Assembly: GCA_963763955.1 (NCBI GenBank)
Contig: CAVXQP010000007.1
Coordinates: 61,108-125,107, forward strand
Direction of reading: 5' to 3'
DNA from: DASUPK01 sp963763955
Lineage (GTDB): Bacteria > Actinomycetota > Thermoleophilia > Solirubrobacterales > 70-9
Length of the DNA: 64,000 nt
The notes below the pieces were generated by a model. That model had not been told where the DNA came from. It searched no databases and was given only the letters and a program-made list of their open reading frames with translations. Both the position numbers and the translations under genes were made by a program. Positions 48,445-56,803 of this stretch are shown here, one piece after another; the stretch's first letter is position 1; every line of letters starts with the position of its first letter.

Positions 48445-50211
48445 GTGTTCGAGAAAGTCCTGATCGCAAACCGGGGCGAGATCTCCATCCGGGTCGCCCG
48501 GGCCCTGCGCGAGATGGGGATCGGCTCGGTCGCGGTGTACTCCGAGATCGAGCGGGACGCCCCCCACGTCCGCGAGGCCGATGAGGCCTTCCTCCTGGGA
48601 CCGGCGACGCCCTCCGAGAGCTACCTGAACGTCGAGAAGATCCTCGAAATCGCCTCTAGCTCTGGGGCCGAGGCGATCCACCCGGGCTATGGCTTCCTGG
48701 CCGAGAACGCCCCGTTCGCGGCCGCTGTCGAGAGGGCGAAGCTGACCTGGATCGGGCCCCCTCCGAAGGCGATCGAGGCGATGGGCTCCAAGACGGAGGC
48801 GCGACAGATCATGGACAAGGCCGGTGTCCCGATCGTCCCCGGCGCGACCTCGCCGGTCAAGGACGTGGCGGCGGCGAAGAAGCAGGCGAAGGAGATCGGC
48901 TACCCGATCGCCTGCAAGGCCGCCGGCGGCGGCGGCGGCAAGGGCTTCCGCGTGGCTCAGAGCGAGGATGAGATGGAGGAGGCCTTCGAGGGCGCCTCCC
49001 GCGAGGGCGAGAAGTTCTTCAGCGATCCGACCGTCTACCTGGAGCGATACCTGGAGGACCCGCGCCACGTCGAGGTCCAGGTGCTTGCCGACGCCAAAGG
49101 GAACGTCATCCACCTCGGCGAGCGGGATTGCTCGATCCAGCGGCGCCATCAGAAGCTGATCGAGGAGTCGCCCGGCCCCAAGGTCGACGACGAAATGCGC
49201 GAGCGGATCGGCAAGATCGCGACGGATGCCGCCGCGGCGGTCGGATACCGCTCCGCGGGGACCGTCGAGGGCCTGCAGGTGGGCGACGACTACTTCTTCC
49301 TGGAGATGAACACCCGCGTCCAAGTGGAGCACTGCGTGACCGAGATGGTCACCGGCTTCGACATCGTCCGCGAGCAGGTCAGAATCGCGGCGGGCGATGA
49401 GCTCTCGATCCGTCAGGAAGACGTCGAGCTCCGCGGCCACGCGATCGAGTGCCGGATCAACGCGGAGGCCGCCCACAAGAACTTCGCGCCCGCCCCCGGG
49501 AGGATCACGACCTACCGGGAGCCGGCGGGACCGGGCGTGCGGGTGGACTCGGGGGTCGAGGCGGGCTCCGAGGTGACGCCCATGTACGACCCGATGTTCG
49601 CCAAGCTGATCGTCTGGGACCTCGACCGCGAGAAGGCGACGGCCCGGATGCTCCGCGCGCTCGGCGAATACGAGATCGGCGGACTGACCACGCTCCTGCC
49701 GTTCCACCAGGCGATACTCGCCACCAAGCAGTGGGCCAACGGTGAGACCTGCCGCGACCTGACCAACGACCCGAAGTGGCTGAAGACGCTCGCGCCGGAG
49801 AAGGCGCCGGCACCCGCCGGGGACGACGACGGTTCAGCGGACGGCAAGGCTGAGCGCAGCTATCAGGTCGAGGTGGGCGGCAAGCTCTTCGAGGTCAAGG
49901 TGATCGGCGAGGCCGCCCCGGCCGCCGCGACAGGTGGCGCGGCCCTCCGGAAGCCCCACAGACGGGAGCGCTCGGTAGGGGGAGGCGGCGGGGCCTCGGG
50001 AGACGACCTCGTCTCCCCTCTGCAGGGAAACGTCTTCAAGGTCCCGGTCGAGGAGGGTCAGGAGGTCTCGGAGGGCGACCTGATCTGTGTGATCGAGGCG
50101 ATGAAGATGGAGAACGAGATCACCGCCCACAAGTCGGGCAAGATCACCCAGCTGGTGGCGAAGGAGGGCGCCGCCGTGAACGCCGGGGATCTGCTGGCGA
50201 AGATCGAATAG
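48445..50211 (+). CDS. Acyl-CoA carboxylase alpha subunit (biotin carboxylase-BCCP)
   Basis: Carboxylates its own biotin with ATP and bicarbonate and presents it to the carboxyltransferase; 588 aa. Biotin carboxylase is residues 1-445 ('KVLIANRGEISIRVARAL', the ATP-grasp 'GGGGKGFRVAQSE', 'FFLEMNTRVQVEHCVTEMVT'). A linker with Ala/Gly/Pro (about 455-515) leads to the BCCP domain with the biotinyl Lys in 'CVIEAMKMENEI'. The length fits actinobacterial AccA3/PccA. GTG 48445 has CATACT 8 nt upstream (leaderless). The beta/epsilon partner genes are 10 kb away at 37-38.8 kb. Confidence 0.95.
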   Translation: MFEKVLIANRGEISIRVARALREMGIGSVAVYSEIERDAPHVREADEAFLLGPATPSESYLNVEKILEIASSSGAEAIHPGYGFLAENAPFAAAVERAKLTWIGPPPKAIEAMGSKTEARQIMDKAGVPIVPGATSPVKDVAAAKKQAKEIGYPIACKAAGGGGGKGFRVAQSEDEMEEAFEGASREGEKFFSDPTVYLERYLEDPRHVEVQVLADAKGNVIHLGERDCSIQRRHQKLIEESPGPKVDDEMRERIGKIATDAAAAVGYRSAGTVEGLQVGDDYFFLEMNTRVQVEHCVTEMVTGFDIVREQVRIAAGDELSIRQEDVELRGHAIECRINAEAAHKNFAPAPGRITTYREPAGPGVRVDSGVEAGSEVTPMYDPMFAKLIVWDLDREKATARMLRALGEYEIGGLTTLLPFHQAILATKQWANGETCRDLTNDPKWLKTLAPEKAPAPAGDDDGSADGKAERSYQVEVGGKLFEVKVIGEAAPAAATGGAALRKPHRRERSVGGGGGASGDDLVSPLQGNVFKVPVEEGQEVSEGDLICVIEAMKMENEITAHKSGKITQLVAKEGAAVNAGDLLAKIE

Positions 50212-50248
50212 GCGCCGTCCCGCAGCGCGTTGTTTCTGCAACCGAGCG

Positions 50249-50932
50249 CTATTTCGCGCCGAGCTTCGCGGCGGCCTCGCGGAGGTTCCTGACCGTCGCG
50301 TCGGGGGCCTTGCGGCCGTCGAGCTTCTCGCCGTGCCGGTTCACCCAGATCACCGGCACGTTCAGCTTGATCGCGGGCCCCACGTCGGCCTCGTAGCCGG
50401 AGGCGATGTGCACCCAGCCCTTCTTGCCGCCGATCCGGCGGGCGCACTCGCGCAGATGCGTCGGATCGGGCTTGTAGCTCCGGACCTGCTGGGCGGTGAC
50501 GACCAGGTCGAGCTCGGTGCGGAGGTGCCGGCGGGAGATCCCGAGCAGCTTGTCGTCGACGTTGGAGATGATGCCGATGTCGTACCGCTCCTTGAGGCGG
50601 TCCATGGCGGCGTTTGCCTCGCGGAAAGGGGGCCACGACCCTACGCTGTCCGGCAGGAACTGGGCACGCGAGGGCTCGATCGTCCAGCCGATCTCCTCCG
50701 CGGTCTGCACCGCCGCCCGGCGCAGGACCTCCGCGTAGAGCTCGTAGGAACCGCTCATGATCTGGGCCTGGTTCTCGAAGAAACGCTCCAGGAAGGGGCC
50801 TTCGTCGATCGTGAGGCCATCGCGATCGGCCTCCTTCTTGAAGGCGTCGCTGATGCCCTTCTCCCAGTCGATCAGGGTGCCGTAGCAATCCGTGGTCACC
50901 CAGTTGATGTCTTTGAGCTTCGGAAGGGCCAT
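50249..50932 (-). CDS. HAD-superfamily hydrolase (haloacid-dehalogenase type)
   Basis: A 227-aa HAD hydrolase with an L-2-haloacid-dehalogenase-like cap. The nucleophile Asp is in 'TTDCYGTLIDWEKGI', Thr/Ser in 'IGIISNVDDKLL', Lys in 'VRSYKPDPTHL' and the acidic pair in 'HIASGYEADVGPA'. True dehalogenases have a distinctive 'SSNA'-type site; here 'ISNVDD' makes the substrate uncertain. It is monocistronic. CATAAT/TAATCC lies 10-12 nt before ATG, with no ribosome site. Confidence 0.88.
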   Translation of the reverse strand: MALPKLKDINWVTTDCYGTLIDWEKGISDAFKKEADRDGLTIDEGPFLERFFENQAQIMSGSYELYAEVLRRAAVQTAEEIGWTIEPSRAQFLPDSVGSWPPFREANAAMDRLKERYDIGIISNVDDKLLGISRRHLRTELDLVVTAQQVRSYKPDPTHLRECARRIGGKKGWVHIASGYEADVGPAIKLNVPVIWVNRHGEKLDGRKAPDATVRNLREAAAKLGAK

Positions 50933-51023
50933 GAGAGCCGCGGGATTATGGCAATTTGCATTCTTCGGCCGCTGCTGACCTCCTCAGCAGGCGCATCGAA
51001 CGCTCGTATAACCTCTCGCGGCC

Positions 51024-52190
51024 TTGGATCTCCTCGAATATCAGGGAAAGCAGCTCTTCGCCCGCCATGGCGTTCCCGTACCCGACGGACGCGTCGCCGA
51101 CACCGTCGAGGCCGCCGTGGAGGCGGCCGAGGAGATCGGCTATCCGTGCGTGATCAAGGCCCAGGTGCAGATCGGCGGTCGCGGCAAAGCCGGCGGAATC
51201 AAGGTCGCGCAGGACAGGGCCGAGGCCGAGGAGCACGCGGCGGCGATCCTCGGCATGGACATCCGCGGCCCTCGGGGCGAGGGCCCGTTCACCGTCCACC
51301 AGGTCTGGGTCGAGAGGGCCTCGGAGATAGAGGCCGAGTACTACGCCTCGATCATCCTCGACCGCTCCGCGAAGAAGCTGCTGGCAATGCTCTCCACGAT
51401 GGGCGGGATGAACGTCGAGGAGATCGCCGAGAAGGACCCCGACGCCCTGGTCCGCCGCCACATCGAGCCCAACAACGGCTTCGGTGACGCGGAGGCGGGA
51501 GCCCTTGCCTCGGCTGCGGGCGTCGCCGAGGACGCCCGGAAGAAGACCGCGGCGGCGCTCGTGAAGCTCCATCAGGCCTTCAACGAGAGCGACGCCACTC
51601 TGATCGAGGTCAATCCCCTGGTGGTCACCAAGGACCACGACGTGGTGGCGCTCGACTCCAAGGTGACGATCGACAACTCCGCGCTCTTCCGGCATGAGGA
51701 GCTCGCTGACCTGGAGGAGGGCTTCATCGAGGACCCCCAGGAGCGCATGGCGAAGGAGAAGGGCCTCACGTACGTGAAGCTCGACGGGGACATCGGGATC
51801 CTCGGCAACGGTGCCGGGCTCTGCATGTCCACCCTCGACGTCGTCGCCCAGGCCGGGGGCAGTCCCGCCAACTTCCTGGACGCCGGCGGCGGCTCCAAGG
51901 CCGACGCGATCGTCGACGCGCTCGAGGTGATCACCTCGGACCCGAAGGTGGTCGCGATCCTCTTCAACATCTTCGGCGGCATCACCCGCGGCGACGAGAT
52001 CGCCAAGGGGATCATCGAGGCCTTCGGGCGGATCGAGATCGACGTACCGCTGGTCGTCCGCCTGGACGGCACCAACTCCGATGAGGGACTCGGCCTACTC
52101 GCCGATGCCGATCTCCCCAACCTGCATCTCGAGAAGACGATGCTGGGTGCCGCCGAGAAGGTCGTGGAGCTCGCCAAGGCGGCCGGCTGA
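51024..52190 (+). CDS. sucC: Succinate-CoA ligase beta subunit
   Basis: ATP-grasp subunit of succinyl-CoA synthetase, 388 aa, TCA cycle. 'DLLEYQGKQLFARHGVPVP' is the N-terminal signature, 'VIKAQVQIGGRGKAGGIKVA' binds nucleotide, 'LIEVNPLVV' coordinates metal, and 'GNGAGLCMSTLDVV' and 'FNIFGGITRGDEIAKGI' form the interface with the alpha subunit. Leaderless-type TAACCT is 9 nt before TTG 51024. It makes ATP while turning succinyl-CoA into succinate, the exit of the propionyl-CoA route encoded elsewhere in the window. Confidence 0.96.
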   Translation: MDLLEYQGKQLFARHGVPVPDGRVADTVEAAVEAAEEIGYPCVIKAQVQIGGRGKAGGIKVAQDRAEAEEHAAAILGMDIRGPRGEGPFTVHQVWVERASEIEAEYYASIILDRSAKKLLAMLSTMGGMNVEEIAEKDPDALVRRHIEPNNGFGDAEAGALASAAGVAEDARKKTAAALVKLHQAFNESDATLIEVNPLVVTKDHDVVALDSKVTIDNSALFRHEELADLEEGFIEDPQERMAKEKGLTYVKLDGDIGILGNGAGLCMSTLDVVAQAGGSPANFLDAGGGSKADAIVDALEVITSDPKVVAILFNIFGGITRGDEIAKGIIEAFGRIEIDVPLVVRLDGTNSDEGLGLLADADLPNLHLEKTMLGAAEKVVELAKAAG

Positions 52191-52193
52191 TGG

Positions 52194-52220
52194 CCCCCCG
52201 GACGCGAAGCGGAGGCGGGG
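52194..52220. other. Hairpin between sucC and sucD
   Basis: CCCC (52196-52199) pairs with GGGG (52217-52220) around an inner CGC-GAA-GCG hairpin (52203-52211). The layout recalls the sulfur-operon hairpins in the opposite orientation. It sits in the 37-bp sucC-sucD gap and could affect sucD translation. Confidence 0.3.
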
Positions 52221-52227
52221 TCATTCA

Positions 52228-53106
52228 ATGAGCATCATCGTGGGCAACGACACGAAACTCGTCATCTCCGGACTGACCGGCCGCGAGGGGACCTTTCACG
52301 GGCTTCGCAACCGGGACTACGGCACCGACGTGGTCGCGGGCGTCACCCCGAAGAAGGGCGGCCAGGACGTCGAGGGCATCCCGGTCTTCGACACGATCAG
52401 GGAGGCGGTCGACGAGCGTGGCGCCAACACGTCGATGATCTTCGTTCCGGCACGCTTCGCCGCCGCCGCGATCAATGAGGCGATCGAGGCGGGCATCGGG
52501 ACGGTGATCGCGATCACCGAGCACATCCCGGTCCACGACATGCTCGCGACCTACTGGAAGGCGCGGGAGGCGGGCGTGCGGCTGATCGGGCCCAACTGCC
52601 CCGGCGTGCTCAGCCCGGGGAAGGCGAACGTCGGGATCATCCCGGCGCAGTTCTTCGAGCAGGGATCGATCGGCGTCGTCTCCAAGTCGGGCACGCTGAC
52701 CTACCAGATCGGCAACGAGCTCAAGCAGGCCGGGCTCGGGAACTCGACGATCGTCGGCATCGGCGGGGACCCGATCGTCGGCTCGGACTTCATCGACATC
52801 CTCACCCTGTTCGAGGAGGACGAGGAGACGGAGCTCATCGTCATGGTCGGCGAGATCGGAGGCGACGCCGAGGAGCGCGCCGCCGAGTTCATCGCGGAGA
52901 AGGTCAGCAAGCCCGTGGTCGCCTACATCGCGGGTTTCACCGCGCCGCCCGGGAAGCAGATGGGCCACGCCGGAGCGATCATCTCCGGCTCGTCCGGGAC
53001 GGCCGAGGCGAAGAAGCAGGCGCTCGAGGCCCAGGGCATCCGCGTCGGAAAGAGCCCGACCGAGACGGCCCAGCTCGCCGCCGAGACGATCGGCGCCAAG
53101 GCCTAG
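52228..53106 (+). CDS. sucD: Succinate-CoA ligase alpha subunit
   Basis: CoA-binding and phosphohistidine subunit of succinyl-CoA synthetase, 292 aa. The CoA domain has 'TKLVISGLTGREGTFHGLRN', with 'GPNCPGVLSPGKANVGIIP' and 'IGVVSKSGTLTYQIGNELKQ'. The active-site His that is phosphorylated is in 'KQMGHAGAIISGSSGTAEAK'. It lies 37 bp after sucC, with a short hairpin in the gap. GGAGGCGGGG lies upstream of the ATG. Confidence 0.96.
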   Translation: MSIIVGNDTKLVISGLTGREGTFHGLRNRDYGTDVVAGVTPKKGGQDVEGIPVFDTIREAVDERGANTSMIFVPARFAAAAINEAIEAGIGTVIAITEHIPVHDMLATYWKAREAGVRLIGPNCPGVLSPGKANVGIIPAQFFEQGSIGVVSKSGTLTYQIGNELKQAGLGNSTIVGIGGDPIVGSDFIDILTLFEEDEETELIVMVGEIGGDAEERAAEFIAEKVSKPVVAYIAGFTAPPGKQMGHAGAIISGSSGTAEAKKQALEAQGIRVGKSPTETAQLAAETIGAKA

Positions 53107-53109
53107 CCG

Positions 53110-53739
53110 CTAGGCCGTCTGGCTGGAGGTGCGCTTACGGAGCTTGGCGCGCGCACGGGCCGCCCGCTTCTGCTCCTCGCTCTTGGTCAGGACCTTCGTG
53201 CGCGGGCGCTCGGGCTCCGACGCGGGTGCGATCTCCGTCACGGAGGCGGCCTCAGGCGCGGGCGGCGGTTCCACGGATGCGGCCGGCTGCCTGACCGCCT
53301 GCGGGCCGGTGCTGCGCTTGATCTGCGCCAAGTCGAGTCGGCCGCCGAGCAGCTCCTTGGCGGCGCGGACCGCCTCCTTCGGCGTCAGGTAGGTGGCCCA
53401 GGAGACGATCTTCGATTCCTCGACCACCCAGAGCCCGCCGAAGCGCCGGTCGACCGCGACACCCTCTTTCGGCTTTCCTCGCTCGCGGCAGATTCCGACG
53501 ACCTTGCCCGGCCCGACCTCGGCGATGTCCTCGAGATCGAATCGGTACTGCTCCCAGCTGTCGAGATACCTCCGCATCGCCCGCTCGACGTCGTCGTGGC
53601 CCCAGACCAGATCCCCGTCGGGGCGTGAGGGCCGCTCGTCCCAGCGGATCAACGGATCGGCGAGTGCGAGAGCGATCTCGCAGTCACCGTTGCCGTAGGC
53701 CTGGAGCGCGATCCTGACCATCTCGAGAGACGCCGGCAT
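53110..53739 (-). CDS. NTF2/SnoaL-like protein with basic Ala/Pro tail
   Basis: A 209-aa protein. Residues 1-125 form a SnoaL/NTF2-like domain ('MVRIALQAYGNGDCEIALAL', 'GHDDVERAMRRYLDSWEQYR', 'GLWVVEESKIVSWATYLTPK'). Residues 135-209 are a Pro/Ala/Glu linker and a Lys/Arg-rich end ('EEQKRAARARAKLRKRT') that could bind nucleic acid. Its function is unknown. It runs convergent to sucD with 3 bp between stops. ATG 53739 has no clear ribosome site. Confidence 0.78.
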   Translation of the reverse strand: MPASLEMVRIALQAYGNGDCEIALALADPLIRWDERPSRPDGDLVWGHDDVERAMRRYLDSWEQYRFDLEDIAEVGPGKVVGICRERGKPKEGVAVDRRFGGLWVVEESKIVSWATYLTPKEAVRAAKELLGGRLDLAQIKRSTGPQAVRQPAASVEPPPAPEAASVTEIAPASEPERPRTKVLTKSEEQKRAARARAKLRKRTSSQTA

Positions 53740-53821
53740 CGCGCAACAGTATTGCTCCCGGATCGGCGGCCTTCATCCCCGCGGGATTGAGTATCACACC
53801 GTTCGTATACTCGATGCGCCA

Positions 53822-54934
53822 ATGGCCGAATCGACGATCAGCTTCGCGCGTGGTGCGCCGAGCGCCGACATCCTGCCGCACGATGCGGTTCGGGAGGCGG
53901 CCGCCCATGCTCTGGAATCGGACTGGGAGAAGGCGCTCAGCTATGGCACTGGGCGCGGCCACCCCGGCCTCTGCGAGTGGATCGCCGAACTGCACGGCGC
54001 CAAGCCGGAGCAGGTCATGGTCACGAACGGATCAATGGAGGCGGCGGCGCTGCTCTTCCGGCATCTGGTGTCCGCCGGAGACCGAGTGATCGTGGAGCAG
54101 CCGACATACGACCGCACGCTGCTCCTCCTGCGGCAGGCCGACGCTGAGCTGGTCGGCGCCCCGCTCGAGGCGGACGGCGTCGACCCGGCGGCGGTCGAGG
54201 CGGCCTGCGCCGATGGCGAGGTGAAGCTCGCCCACATCATTCCCAACTTCCACAACCCGGCCGGCTGCACGCTCTCGCTCGAGAAGCGAACCGCGCTCGT
54301 CCAGCTCGCGGCGGACAACGGCTTCCTCCTCTTCGAGGACGACCCCTACCGCCTGATCAGCTTCGAGAAGACCCAGGGTAAGACGATGCTGGGGATGGAC
54401 GCCGCCGAGCGGGTGATCCACGCCTCCTCGTTCTCGAAGTCGGTCAGCCCGGGGGTCCGCGTCGGCTATCTGGTCGGCCCGACGGAGCAGATCGCGACAC
54501 TCGCCAAGCGGGCCAACGAAACCTACATCTCACCCAACATGCTCGCCGAGTCGATCGTCTTCGAGCTCTGCCGCTCCGGCGGGCTCGACGAGAACCTGAA
54601 GGTCGTGAACGCGGCCCTCCGCGAGCGGCGCGACGCTCTGGTCGATGCCCTCCGCGAGCACATTCCGGAAGCACAGTTCGTTGTGCCCGAGGGCGGCTAC
54701 TTCCTCTGGCTCGACCTGAACGACGACGTCGACACCAAGATCCTGCTGGCCGAGGCGAAGGAGGAGGGGGTCACATTCGTCGCGGGCCCCGATTTCATGA
54801 TGGAGGGCGGCGACTCCAGCCTGCGGCTGTCGTTCGCGCCGGTTCCGGCGCAGGACGTCGCGGACGGAGTCCAGCGCCTCGCGCGCGCCCTGGAGCGCAC
54901 CCGGGAGGGTGCGTCGAGCGTCGAGGCGGCCTAG
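53822..54934 (+). CDS. PLP-dependent aminotransferase (class I/II, 2-aminoadipate type)
   Basis: A fold-type I aminotransferase of 370 aa. 'ALSYGTGRGHPGLCEWIAEL' and 'MVTNGSMEAAALLFRHLVS' are the N-terminal marks, 'FHNPAGCTLSLEKR' carries the Asn, 'FEDDPYRLIS' the PLP-ring Asp/Tyr, and 'SSFSKSVSPGVRVGYLVGP' the Schiff-base Lys. This layout is shared by LysN/2-aminoadipate and related multi-substrate aminotransferases, so the amino acid is not fixed. TATACT is 10 nt before ATG with no ribosome site (leaderless). Confidence 0.9.
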   Translation: MAESTISFARGAPSADILPHDAVREAAAHALESDWEKALSYGTGRGHPGLCEWIAELHGAKPEQVMVTNGSMEAAALLFRHLVSAGDRVIVEQPTYDRTLLLLRQADAELVGAPLEADGVDPAAVEAACADGEVKLAHIIPNFHNPAGCTLSLEKRTALVQLAADNGFLLFEDDPYRLISFEKTQGKTMLGMDAAERVIHASSFSKSVSPGVRVGYLVGPTEQIATLAKRANETYISPNMLAESIVFELCRSGGLDENLKVVNAALRERRDALVDALREHIPEAQFVVPEGGYFLWLDLNDDVDTKILLAEAKEEGVTFVAGPDFMMEGGDSSLRLSFAPVPAQDVADGVQRLARALERTREGASSVEAA

Positions 54935-55110
54935 AGCCGGCCCCCGAGTATCTCCCTGGCCCGCCTGTAGAGGTCGAGGTCCTCCGCGCGCGTCGGGTAG
55001 GGCTTGCGCCTCTGCTCGTTCTTGTGTGCCTCGATCGCGCGGGCGATCGACACCAGCCTGCGCTCGGCGAGATTACGGTCGGTGATCAGGGTCTTGGTGC
55101 TCGCTTCCAT
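54931..55110 (-). CDS. Small basic helical protein, 59 aa
   Basis: A short gene that size filters can miss. ATG 55110 has GGGGAAAG 4 nt upstream and a TATAGT -10 with a TTCTTG -35 16 bp further up. The product is Arg/Lys/Glu-rich and helical ('MEASTKTLITDRNLAERRLV', 'EQRRKPYPTRAEDLDLYRRA'). Its stop overlaps the aminotransferase stop tail to tail. I do not recognise the family. The good promoter, ribosome site and codon use make it likely real. Confidence 0.55.
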   Translation of the reverse strand: MEASTKTLITDRNLAERRLVSIARAIEAHKNEQRRKPYPTRAEDLDLYRRAREILGGRL

Positions 55111-55226
55111 TCGCTTTCCCCGTTTGTTGAGTGACTTACTCGACTATACCCGATTTGAGCGTAGCAAGAAGTCTGCGCCGCGAACCTGAAGCCCGGGCTA
55201 ACAGCTCGTAAAGATGCGTCGCGGGC

Positions 55227-55934
55227 TTATCTGCCGTAGCGATCCGAAGAGATGACGAGCTGCTCCGGCAGCGGCGGACGGGGCGGCGGGGCCGGGTGGG
55301 CGCGCACCGAGACCGTCTCGGCGACGCTCTTCGACACCGGATGCTGGCCGCCTTCGGAGCTCACCACGACCTCGTCGTCGCCGGAGCTCTCGAGCGTCCC
55401 CTCCAGTCCCGGGTAGATGCCGGTCCCCTTCAGGTAGTGGAGGATCTCCTCCGCCTCGTTCTCGAAACGGAGGATGCGGACCTCGGCCCCAGGTTCGACG
55501 TCGGCGAGCAGCACGCCCTCCTCGCGCGCGCCCTCGACGATCGGGTGCCCGTGCGGGCACGTCTTCGCGTCGCCGATCGCGGCGAGCATCCTCTCCTCCA
55601 GGACCGGGGACATGGCGTGCTCGAGCCGCTCGGCCTCCTCGTGGACCTCGTCCCAGGGGATGCCGAGCACGTCGGTGAGAAAGCGCTCGATCAGGCGGTG
55701 GCGGCGCGAGATCGACTCCGCCTCCCCACGTCCCTTGTCAGTGAAGGTGAGCGACTTGTCGTCGGCCCGCTCCACGTAGCCGTCGCCCTCGAGCCGACCG
55801 ATCATCTCGTGGACCGTGGGAGGAGAGAGCTGCAAGGCACGGGCGATGTTGGCGCCGTTGATCGGCAGGCCAGCCTCCTCGAGCCAGAACATGATCTGAA
55901 GGTATTCCTCCTCCGCGACGGTCGCCTTGGCCAT
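55227..55934 (-). CDS. DtxR/MntR-family metal-dependent repressor
   Basis: A regulator of 235 aa. The N-terminal winged helix ('EEEYLQIMFWLEEAGLPING', 'IARALQLSPPTVHEMIGRLE'), the metal-binding dimer domain ('HRLIERFLTDVLGIPWDEVH', 'AERLEHAMSP', 'CPHGHPI' with the conserved Cys/His) and a C-terminal FeoA/SH3-like domain are present. The Cys in 'KTCPHGHP' favours an iron- (IdeR) over manganese-type site, but this is not decisive. TAGCAT lies 7 nt before ATG (leaderless). It should repress metal uptake genes elsewhere. Confidence 0.92.
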   Translation of the reverse strand: MAKATVAEEEYLQIMFWLEEAGLPINGANIARALQLSPPTVHEMIGRLEGDGYVERADDKSLTFTDKGRGEAESISRRHRLIERFLTDVLGIPWDEVHEEAERLEHAMSPVLEERMLAAIGDAKTCPHGHPIVEGAREEGVLLADVEPGAEVRILRFENEAEEILHYLKGTGIYPGLEGTLESSGDDEVVVSSEGGQHPVSKSVAETVSVRAHPAPPPRPPLPEQLVISSDRYGR

Positions 55935-55944
55935 TTGCCCGATG

Positions 55945-56289
55945 CTACTGGGACCGGGCGCGCCGCTTCTCGAGCGAGCGCCGCAGGGCCTCGAGGCGGT
56001 CGTCCCACTCGGCGCTCACCATCTGGATCCAGTGGGCCGCGTCGTCGAGCGGCTGCGGTCGAAGCTTGTAGTGGGTCTCCCTGCCGATCCGCGAGGAGCT
56101 CACAAGCTCCGCTCCGCGCAGGGCGGAGAGGTGCTTGGCCACGGCCTGACGGGTAATCGGCAGCTGCGCGGCGAGCCCGCTGGCGGTGACGGTGCCGCCG
56201 CGGGCGAGGGTCTCCACCACCCGCCGGCGCGTCGGGTCCGCCAGCGCGTCGAAGACCGCGTCGACCTGTCGATGAGCCGGTGCCCTCAA
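55945..56289 (-). CDS. ArsR-family regulator
   Basis: A winged-helix regulator of 114 aa. 'VDAVFDALADPTRRRVVETL' and 'ASGLAAQLPITRQAVAKHLS' followed by 'SSSRIGRETHYKLRPQPLDD' mark the ArsR subclass that usually partners an SRPBCC (AHSA1) protein. There are no metal Cys. Start TTG 56289 overlaps the SRPBCC stop (TTGA), so it is coupled downstream of that gene, the reverse of the usual regulator-first order. The inducer is unknown. Confidence 0.88.
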   Translation of the reverse strand: MRAPAHRQVDAVFDALADPTRRRVVETLARGGTVTASGLAAQLPITRQAVAKHLSALRGAELVSSSRIGRETHYKLRPQPLDDAAHWIQMVSAEWDDRLEALRRSLEKRRARSQ

Positions 56290-56720
56290 GCGACGAGTAC
56301 GAGTCTCAGCGCGCGCCGCAGACGGGCGAACCGCGGGCCCCACCCGCCGGCCGCCATCCCGGTCGGGCCGATCGGGGTTTCCACCACGGTCACCCTGGAG
56401 CCTCCCGGCAGGCCCTCGATCGTGAATTCGACGAAGCTCTCGCCCTCGCCGGGTCGTGACCAGGTGAAGGCGAATCGCTCATGCTCCTCGACGCTCTCGA
56501 CCGTCCCGGACCTCTCCTGGTCTCCGTCACGGACGGAGATCTCGCCGCCCTCGGTCGGATCGATCTCGACTTCCGGGGCGAGCCACTCCTCGAGCCGGTC
56601 CTCGTCGGTGAGGGCCTCCCAGACCTCCTCGGGAGTAGCCTCAACGAGGGTCTCGCGCTCGACCCAGGGAGCCTTCTCGTCTCGCGCTCTCTCAGTCGTC
56701 TGTTCATCTCGCAACTGCAT
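56286..56720 (-). CDS. SRPBCC/AHSA1-domain protein
   Basis: A 144-aa hydrophobic-ligand-binding fold. 'VERETLVEATPEEVWEALTD', 'LEEWLAPEVEID', 'FTWSRPGEGESFVEFTIEGL' and 'SRVTVVETPI' follow the AHSA1-like pattern. It pairs with the ArsR gene it overlaps. AHSA1-like SRPBCC proteins next to ArsR regulators are widespread, and their ligands are mostly unknown. It diverges from clpP across an 83-bp gap. Confidence 0.88.
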   Translation of the reverse strand: MQLRDEQTTERARDEKAPWVERETLVEATPEEVWEALTDEDRLEEWLAPEVEIDPTEGGEISVRDGDQERSGTVESVEEHERFAFTWSRPGEGESFVEFTIEGLPGGSRVTVVETPIGPTGMAAGGWGPRFARLRRALRLVLVA

Positions 56721-56803
56721 GGTTGCTTATGGTATCGTAGGTCGTGCAACCGATTAGTTGCGTTACGCGATATCCAAATCCGAGCCGAACGAAGGAGGTC
56801 CCG

